In this document: positions 33,328-38,078 of the stretch, piece after piece
Layout of the letters: each line of letters begins with the position of its first letter
Numbering within the stretch: the stretch's first letter is position 1
Origin: Nonomuraea terrae
Lineage (GTDB): Bacteria; Actinomycetota; Actinomycetes; Streptosporangiales; Streptosporangiaceae
Direction: 5' to 3'
NCBI RefSeq assembly: GCF_004348995.1
Contig: NZ_SMKQ01000070.1
Location: forward strand, 1-38,078
Length of the DNA: 38,078 nt
Program-made: the position numbers and the translations under genes
Notes under the pieces: model-generated
What the model was told of the DNA's origin: nothing
The model's database searches: none
Seen by the model: only the letters and a program-made list of their open reading frames with translations

Positions 33328-33546
33328 ATGAAGCGCGACATCCACCCTGACTACCACGTGACGCAGGTGTCCTGCTCCTGCGGTAACACGTTCACCACCC
33401 GCAGCACCGCGAAGAACGGCGTGATCCACGCCGACGTGTGCTCCGCCTGCCACCCGTTCTACACGGGCAAGCAGAAGATCCTCGACACGGGCGGCCGGGT
33501 GGCCCGCTTCGAGAAGCGCTTCGGCAAGAAGCCCGCGGGCAAGTAG
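33328..33546 (+). CDS. rpmE: 50S ribosomal protein L31, zinc-binding (type A) form
   Basis: 72 residues; ATG 33328 with GAAAGGA upstream. It begins MKRDIHPDYHVTQVSCSCGN and keeps all four zinc Cys (C16, C18, C38, C41), so it is the zinc-containing 'C+' form used in zinc-replete cells rather than the Zur-controlled replacement. It sits at the 50S central protuberance and bridges to the small subunit. It is followed by a hairpin and prfA, the usual actinobacterial order. Confidence 0.97.
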   Translation: MKRDIHPDYHVTQVSCSCGNTFTTRSTAKNGVIHADVCSACHPFYTGKQKILDTGGRVARFEKRFGKKPAGK

Positions 33547-33554
33547 CTTCACCG

Positions 33555-33593
33555 ACGCCGGCCCGGACGCACCCCGGTGCGCCGGGTCGGCGT
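33555..33593 (+). terminator. hairpin after rpmE
   Basis: ACGCCGGCCCGG (33555-33566) pairs with CCGGGTCGGCGT (33582-33593) with one G-T pair around a loop that itself can fold (GCACCCCGGTGC). It begins 9 bp past the rpmE stop and is followed by TGTTGG. It is likely a partial terminator, letting some transcription reach prfA. Confidence 0.7.
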
Positions 33594-33632
33594 TGTTGGT
33601 GAAAAGGCCCTACCCACGGAAAAGGACACACG

Positions 33633-34685
33633 GTGAATCTCGACGAGTTGCTCAAGGAGTATTCCGAGCTGGAGACGCAGCTCGCCGACCCCGCCGTGCA
33701 CGCCGACCAGAACAAGGCCCGCACCCTCGGCAGGCGCTACTCCCAGCTCACCCCGGTCGTCACGACGTACCGCGAGCTCGAGTCGGTCCGCGACGACCTG
33801 ACGGCGGCCAAGGAGCTGGCCGGCGAGGACGAGACGTTCGCCGCCGAGGCAGCCGAGCTCGAAGGGCGTATCCCGCAGCTCGAAGACAGGCTCCGCCACC
33901 TGCTCATCCCGCGCGATCCCAACGATGACAAGGACATCATCATGGAGATCAAGGCGGGCGAGGGCGGCGAGGAGTCCGCGCTGTTCGCGGGCGACCTGCT
34001 GCGGATGTATCTGCGCTACGCCGAGCGGCTCGGCTGGAAGACCGAGATCATCGACAGCCAGCCGTCCGACCTGGGCGGATACAAGGACGTCACGGTCGGC
34101 ATCAAGGCCAAGGGCGACGAGGGCGTGTGGTCCAGGCTCAAGTACGAAGGCGGCGTCCACCGCGTGCAGCGGGTCCCCGTCACCGAGTCGCAGGGCCGCA
34201 TCCACACCAGCGCCGCGGGCGTGCTCGTCTACCCGGAGGCCGAGGAGGTCGAGGTCCAGATCGACCCCAACGACCTGCGCATCGACGTCTACCGCTCCAG
34301 CGGCCCCGGTGGGCAGAGCGTCAACACCACCGACTCCGCGGTGCGCATCACCCACCTGCCCACCGGCGTCGTCGTCTCCTGCCAGAACGAGAAGAGCCAG
34401 CTCCAGAACAAGGAGTCGGCCATGCGCATCCTGCGGGCCAGGCTGCTGGCCGTGGCGCAGGAGCAGGCCGACGCCGCCGCCCAGGCCGAGCGCAAGTCGC
34501 AGGTGCGCACCGTCGACCGCTCCGAGCGCGTACGCACCTACAACTTCCCGGAAAACCGTATCTCCGACCACCGCGTCGGCTTCAAGGCGTATAACCTCGA
34601 CCAGGTTCTCGATGGCGAACTCACCGCCGTCACCCAGGCCCTCATCGACGCCGAAATGGCGGAGAAGCTCGCACAACACTCATGA
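33633..34685 (+). CDS. prfA: peptide chain release factor 1
   Basis: 350 residues; GTG 33633 with AAGGA upstream. It recognises UAA and UAG and triggers peptide release. The codon-reading PxT motif is PVT (VPVTESQGRIH, near 182), specific to RF1, and the catalytic GGQ is in SSGPGGQSVNTTDSAVRITH near 226-228. The N-terminal coiled region (LLKEYSELETQLADP) and the conserved VHRVQRVP stretch are complete. The TGA stop overlaps the prmC start (ATGA), coupling the factor to the enzyme that methylates its GGQ glutamine. Confidence 0.97.
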   Translation: MNLDELLKEYSELETQLADPAVHADQNKARTLGRRYSQLTPVVTTYRELESVRDDLTAAKELAGEDETFAAEAAELEGRIPQLEDRLRHLLIPRDPNDDKDIIMEIKAGEGGEESALFAGDLLRMYLRYAERLGWKTEIIDSQPSDLGGYKDVTVGIKAKGDEGVWSRLKYEGGVHRVQRVPVTESQGRIHTSAAGVLVYPEAEEVEVQIDPNDLRIDVYRSSGPGGQSVNTTDSAVRITHLPTGVVVSCQNEKSQLQNKESAMRILRARLLAVAQEQADAAAQAERKSQVRTVDRSERVRTYNFPENRISDHRVGFKAYNLDQVLDGELTAVTQALIDAEMAEKLAQHS

Positions 34686-35536
34686 CATTTCTGCTGGACG
34701 AGATCGCTCTCGCCACCGCCCGGCTGGCCGAGGCAGGTGTCCCTTCGCCGCGCACCGACGCGGAGGAGATAGCGGCGTTCGTCCACGGCGTGCGCAGGAG
34801 CGAGCTCCACACGGTGAAAGACTCCGACTTCGACGCCCTGTTCTGGGAGGGCATCGCCCGGCGCGAGGCCCGTGAGCCGCTGCAGCACATCACCGGCCAC
34901 GCCTACTTCCGCTATCTGGAGCTCGCGGTCGGTCCCGGCGTGTTCGTGCCGCGGCCCGAGACCGAGGTGATGGCCGGCTGGGCGATCGAGACGCTGCGCG
35001 CGATGGACGTCACCGCCCCGCTCGTCGTCGACCTCGGCACCGGCTCCGGCGCCATCGCGCTGTCCATCGCGCAGGAGGTGGCGCTGGCCGAGGTGCACGC
35101 CGTGGAGGTCGATCCGGCGGCGTACACCTGGGCCAAGCGCAACATCTCCGAGCTCGGCCAGGGGCGCACCCACCTGCACCCCGAAGACCTCGCCGAGGCG
35201 CTGCCCGAGCTCAACGGCAAGGTCGACCTGGTCATCTCCAACCCTCCCTACATCCCGCCCGGTGCGATCCCGCGCGACCCCGAGGTGCGCGAATACGACC
35301 CCGCCAGGGCGCTGTTCGGCTCCGGCGACGACGGGCTCGGCGAGGTGCGCGCGGTCGAGCGCACCGCCCGCCGCCTGCTGCGTCCCGGCGGCTGGGTGGC
35401 CGTCGAGCACGCCGACGAGCAGGGCAGGGCCGTCTACCTGACCTTCCCCGAGGACAACGGCTGGCGCGACGTACGCCTGCGTCAGGACCTCACCCGAAGA
35501 GACCGCTTCGTCACCGCCCGCCTGGGCCAGGATTAG
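34682..35536 (+). CDS. prmC: release factor glutamine N5-methyltransferase
   Basis: 284 residues; ATG 34682 overlaps the prfA stop. It methylates the Gln of the GGQ motif in release factors using S-adenosylmethionine. The N-terminal helical substrate domain (1-85) is followed by a Rossmann methyltransferase with DLGTGSGAIALSIAQ (SAM loop) near 118 and the NPPY catalytic motif in VDLVISNPPYIPPG near 186. GREPLQHITGHAYF-like sequence (EPLQHITGHAYFRYL) and PRPETE are family hallmarks. The partner prfA is directly upstream. Confidence 0.96.
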   Translation: MTFLLDEIALATARLAEAGVPSPRTDAEEIAAFVHGVRRSELHTVKDSDFDALFWEGIARREAREPLQHITGHAYFRYLELAVGPGVFVPRPETEVMAGWAIETLRAMDVTAPLVVDLGTGSGAIALSIAQEVALAEVHAVEVDPAAYTWAKRNISELGQGRTHLHPEDLAEALPELNGKVDLVISNPPYIPPGAIPRDPEVREYDPARALFGSGDDGLGEVRAVERTARRLLRPGGWVAVEHADEQGRAVYLTFPEDNGWRDVRLRQDLTRRDRFVTARLGQD

Positions 35537-35560
35537 GATGCATGCGAGCGGCGCGGCCTT

Positions 35561-35610
35561 CTCCTGATCCTGAGGAGGAGCCAAGCGACCGATCAGGAGG
35601 AAGGAGGAGG
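35561..35610 (+). promoter_or_regulatory. hairpin that can mask the ribosome binding site of the YrdC gene
   Basis: CTCCTGATC (35561-35569) and GATCAGGAG (35591-35599) are exact reverse complements. The preceding CCTT extends pairing toward the purine-rich AAGGAGGAGG (35601-35610), the ribosome binding site of the next gene, with a one-base bulge. A second local pairing (TCCT with AGGA at 35568-35577) competes. The two folds would leave the site open or hidden. Confidence 0.45.
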
Positions 35611-35618
35611 CCTCGCGA

Positions 35619-36305
35619 GTGCCGTTCGCAGCCGAGCGGAGTGAGGCCGCAAAGACCGTGGCACGACGTTTTGACTGCTCCGATTCCACACAACGCACTG
35701 TCGGCGTGATGGAGGCCGCGGCGGCCGTACGCCGGGGCGAGCTCGTGGTCCTGCCGACCGACACCGTCTACGGCATCGGCGCCGACGCCTTCACCCCCGC
35801 TGCTGTCACCGAGCTCCTCGACGCGAAGGGCCGGGGCCGCGACATGCCTCCGCCCGTGCTCGTGGGCACCGTCAGGGCCGCCACCGCGCTCGTCGACGAC
35901 CTCGGGCCGTACGGGCAGGACCTCGTCGACGCGTTCTGGCCGGGGCCGCTCACGCTGGTCTGCAAGGCCAACAGGGCTCTTTCGTGGGACCTGGGCGACA
36001 CCAAGGGCACGGTGGCCGTACGCATGCCGCTCCACCCCGTCGCGCTCGACCTGCTCAAGGAGACCGGTCCGATGGCGGTCTCCAGCGCCAACCGCTCCGG
36101 CGAGCCGCCGGCCACCACCGCCGAGGAGGCCGAGAAGCAGCTCGGCGACTCGGTCGAGGTCTACCTCGACGGCGGCCCGACCACCGACAAGACGCCCTCC
36201 ACCATCCTCGACCTCACCACGGCCGTGCCCCGGCTGCTGCGCCGCGGGGCCATCCCGGTGGAGAAGCTGCGCGGCATCATCGGCTACGTCGCCACCGACG
36301 ACTGA
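35619..36305 (+). CDS. tsaC: L-threonylcarbamoyladenylate synthase (YrdC/TsaC type)
   Basis: 228 residues from GTG 35619, which has a near-perfect AAGGAGGAGG 8 bases upstream; GTG 35658 would give the shorter, more family-like N-terminus VARRFDCSD, but has no comparable site. It makes threonylcarbamoyl-AMP from threonine, bicarbonate and ATP for t6A37 of ANN-decoding tRNAs. The YrdC fold is seen in RRGELVVLPTDTVYGIGADA, PPPVLVGTVRAA, FWPGPLTLVCKA, GTVAVRMPLHP and PMAVSSANRSGEPPATT, plus STILDLT. It lacks the extra C-terminal Sua5 domain. It follows prmC in the usual actinobacterial order. Threonine synthesis genes are nearby, though a regulatory link is not shown. Confidence 0.93.
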   Translation: MPFAAERSEAAKTVARRFDCSDSTQRTVGVMEAAAAVRRGELVVLPTDTVYGIGADAFTPAAVTELLDAKGRGRDMPPPVLVGTVRAATALVDDLGPYGQDLVDAFWPGPLTLVCKANRALSWDLGDTKGTVAVRMPLHPVALDLLKETGPMAVSSANRSGEPPATTAEEAEKQLGDSVEVYLDGGPTTDKTPSTILDLTTAVPRLLRRGAIPVEKLRGIIGYVATDD

Positions 36306-36393
36306 CGTATACCGGCTCATTATTCCGGGCGCCATCGCGCGCGGGCCCTGACTACGGTGAGGCCCGGAGCGGCGATACGTCCGGGAGTGGCCC

Positions 36394-38078
36394 ATGGGCA
36401 AGTTCGACGGCATGGATCCGCAGCTGGTCCGCGACCTGCTGGCCGAGGTGAAACACGCGGCCACGCAGATGCGTACGGTCGAGGACCACGTGCGGGCCGC
36501 CATGAACCGGGCGGGGCTCTCCACGCAGACCACGTACCGTCCGGTGCAGATCGCCGACGACGCCGACGCGATGGTCAAGGACGTCAACGCCCGCCTCGCC
36601 GTGCTGGAGAAACGCGAAGACCAACCCAAGCCCGGCACACCCCCGGCCCCCGGCGACCCCCCGAAGGCCGGCTCCGACGGAAAGACCCCCGACGGAAAGG
36701 CCGGCTCGAACGGCGAACCGGAGTCGGGCGCCTCTGACGCCAAGCCGGATGCTGGGGCGCCTGGTTCGAACGGCAAGCCGGCTCCCGAAGGGTCTTCCGG
36801 TTCTGAGAGCAAGCCGGAGGGCGGCGGCAGGAGCGGCTCGGAGGAGAAGCCGGGCTCCGGGACAGTGGGCTCGACCGGCAAGCCGGCCCCCGAAGGATCC
36901 ACTGGTTCCGGCGGCAAGCCGGACGCCGGGGCGGGCTCCGACGGCAAGCCGGACGCCCAAGGTCCCACTGGCCCCGAGAGCAAGCCGGACGCCGGCGACC
37001 AGACCGGTTCCGACCGGAAGCCGGACGGCGGCGCCTCTGGGTCCGAGAGCAAGCCGGATGGCGACGGCAGGACCGGCTCCGAGGAGAAGCCGGGCGGTGA
37101 AGGGTCCTCCGGCTCCGGCGACAAGCCAGATGCCGGCGACAAGACCGGCTCCGGCGGGAAGCCGGATGCCGGGGCCGGCTCGGACGGGAAACCGGATGTC
37201 GGCGGAACGGGCTCCGAGGCGAAGCCCGACGCCGACAGGAGCGGCGGTTCCGACGGGACTGCCGGTTCTGACGGGAAACCCTGTGACGACGCCGGGGACA
37301 CCGGGGCGGGCAGAGGAAACGGGACGGGGCAGGACACCGGGGCTGACGGCGGAACCGGCGGCGACCAATCGGCGGACCGGCCCGCTGACCAGCCCAGGGG
37401 CGATGGCACCGGCGGCACACCCGATGGCGGGACCGAGGGCGGCGACGGCAGGGCCGACGCTCCCGCCGCGAACGACACCGGCGGTGTGGGCAAGCCGCAG
37501 GTCGTGGTGGTGGACGGCGTCAAGGTCATCCAGATACCGGTCGACCCGCCGACGGCCGAGCAGCTGGCGGACATGCTCAAGGACACCGACGACGTTCAAC
37601 CAGCGGAAATGCCGAAACTTCCCGCCGACACCGGCGTACCTCAGGGAACGGGCGGAACCGGGGAAAGCGCCGGAACGGCGGGCACTGGCAGCGCCGGATC
37701 TCCAGGAGCGGCTGGTTCCACCGGCCCTCAGGGCGGTGGAGGAACCGCTGACGTCCACGGCGCGGGTGCCGGTGGCGTCGCCGGGACCACCGACACGGGA
37801 GGAGGCGCCTCGAACGTCGGCGCCTGGGCGAACGACGGCAACGACGTGGTCTCCGTGGAGGCCGATCCGCCCGATCTCGACGTGATCGGAGCGATGATCG
37901 AGAACCACAGGGACGTCGCGCCGCAGGAGATGCCGACCGTGGAGGTCCCCGCGGGCGACTACGGCCAGGGCGAGTGGGCCGAACGCGACATCCGCCCGGA
38001 CGGCCGGCCCGGCTCGATCGACGCAGGCACTCCCCACACGGGCGGAGCCAGCCCCCCACCCCCGGACAGCCCATCCGG
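36394..38078 (+). CDS. large low-complexity protein with helical N-terminus (right-truncated)
   Basis: Open from ATG 36394 (GGGAG 6 bases upstream) to the window end, at least 561 residues and continuing. Residues 1-80 are two amphipathic helices (MDPQLVRDLLAEVKHAATQM ... ADAMVKDVNARLAVLEKRED), similar in length and style to N-terminal ESX/type VII targeting regions of actinobacterial repetitive proteins, but without a W-x-G turn. Residues about 91-299 are a Gly/Ser/Lys/Pro/Asp repeat tract. After a Gly/Thr/Asp linker come two copies of a DPP...EMP motif (37540-37623 and 37855-37950) separated by a Gly-rich stretch. No signal peptide or membrane segment is seen. The missing C-terminus may hold an effector or lytic domain. 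Function unknown. Confidence 0.7.
   Translation, partial: MGKFDGMDPQLVRDLLAEVKHAATQMRTVEDHVRAAMNRAGLSTQTTYRPVQIADDADAMVKDVNARLAVLEKREDQPKPGTPPAPGDPPKAGSDGKTPDGKAGSNGEPESGASDAKPDAGAPGSNGKPAPEGSSGSESKPEGGGRSGSEEKPGSGTVGSTGKPAPEGSTGSGGKPDAGAGSDGKPDAQGPTGPESKPDAGDQTGSDRKPDGGASGSESKPDGDGRTGSEEKPGGEGSSGSGDKPDAGDKTGSGGKPDAGAGSDGKPDVGGTGSEAKPDADRSGGSDGTAGSDGKPCDDAGDTGAGRGNGTGQDTGADGGTGGDQSADRPADQPRGDGTGGTPDGGTEGGDGRADAPAANDTGGVGKPQVVVVDGVKVIQIPVDPPTAEQLADMLKDTDDVQPAEMPKLPADTGVPQGTGGTGESAGTAGTGSAGSPGAAGSTGPQGGGGTADVHGAGAGGVAGTTDTGGGASNVGAWANDGNDVVSVEADPPDLDVIGAMIENHRDVAPQEMPTVEVPAGDYGQGEWAERDIRPDGRPGSIDAGTPHTGGASPPPPDSPS
36664..37290 (+). repeat. degenerate GSxxKPDAG repeat tract
   Basis: About 18 copies of a 9-16-residue unit with consensus G-S-(D/E/G)-x-K-P-(D/A)-(A/G)-G, for example GSDGKPDAQG, GPESKPDAG, GSGDKPDAG and GSEAKPDAD. 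The bases are diverged, so the array is old. It predicts a disordered, flexible spacer. Confidence 0.85.

Noticed and set aside
35511..37586. 691-codon Pro/Ser/Glu-rich open frame on the minus strand, and a second one at 36352-38037
   Set aside because: Both are antisense reflections of the KPDAG repeat tract; the plus frame from 36394 has a ribosome binding site, a protein-like N-terminus and GC-rich third positions.

Overview
The window is high-GC actinomycete DNA. GC-rich third codon positions, frequent GTG/TTG starts, ATGA/GTGA stop-start overlaps and an actinobacterial core block (lysA-hom-thrC-thrB-rho-rpmE-prfA-prmC-YrdC gene, all on +) suggest a Streptosporangiaceae-type organism such as Nonomuraea. 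That placement is an inference from gene content and style, not from a marker phylogeny.

Layout. 1-700 holds decayed gene fragments (a short-chain dehydrogenase and a small multidrug transporter). 849-4489 holds a coiled-coil protein of unknown role, a GNAT acetyltransferase and an FAD aromatic monooxygenase, separated by a gene-poor repeat-bearing stretch. 4640-6044 (minus) holds a thiamine-binding-type protein, a small acidic protein and uracil-DNA glycosylase. 6167-11029 (minus) is a sugar ABC importer operon with two consecutive lipoprotein substrate-binding proteins, two permeases and no ATPase; one permease carries an inserted Cna-B/SdrD-B-like domain. Divergent from it is a PadR regulator - ABC ATPase - FtsX-type permease operon (11162-14657), which converges on treS (trehalose synthase) across a strong hairpin.

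16689-20242 is a divergent pair: an asparagine-synthase-like protein without the glutaminase cysteine, and a coiled-coil/CgeB-like/GT2-like glycosyltransferase. Next comes an ArgS remnant (accessory and DALR domains with no catalytic core) leading into lysA and hom. Two GT2 glycosyltransferases, convergent and overlapping at their 3' ends, sit between hom and thrC. thrC-thrB make threonine from the homoserine supplied by hom. rho follows after a roughly 460-bp leader, then a NarL-type two-component system, rpmE, prfA, prmC and a YrdC-type threonylcarbamoyl-AMP synthase; rho, rpmE, prfA and prmC serve transcription termination and translation, and threonine is also the substrate of the YrdC enzyme. 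The window ends inside a large low-complexity protein with a helical N-terminus, a KPDAG-type repeat tract and a twin DPP...EMP motif.

The most unusual items are the permease with an embedded Ig/prealbumin-like domain, the ArgS relic beside lysA, the glycan-type genes interleaved with the aspartate-family pathway, the in-frame 24-bp tandem repeat in the monooxygenase, a hairpin that could mask the ribosome binding site of the YrdC gene, and the repetitive protein at the right edge. No tRNA, rRNA, CRISPR array, insertion sequence or phage gene was found.
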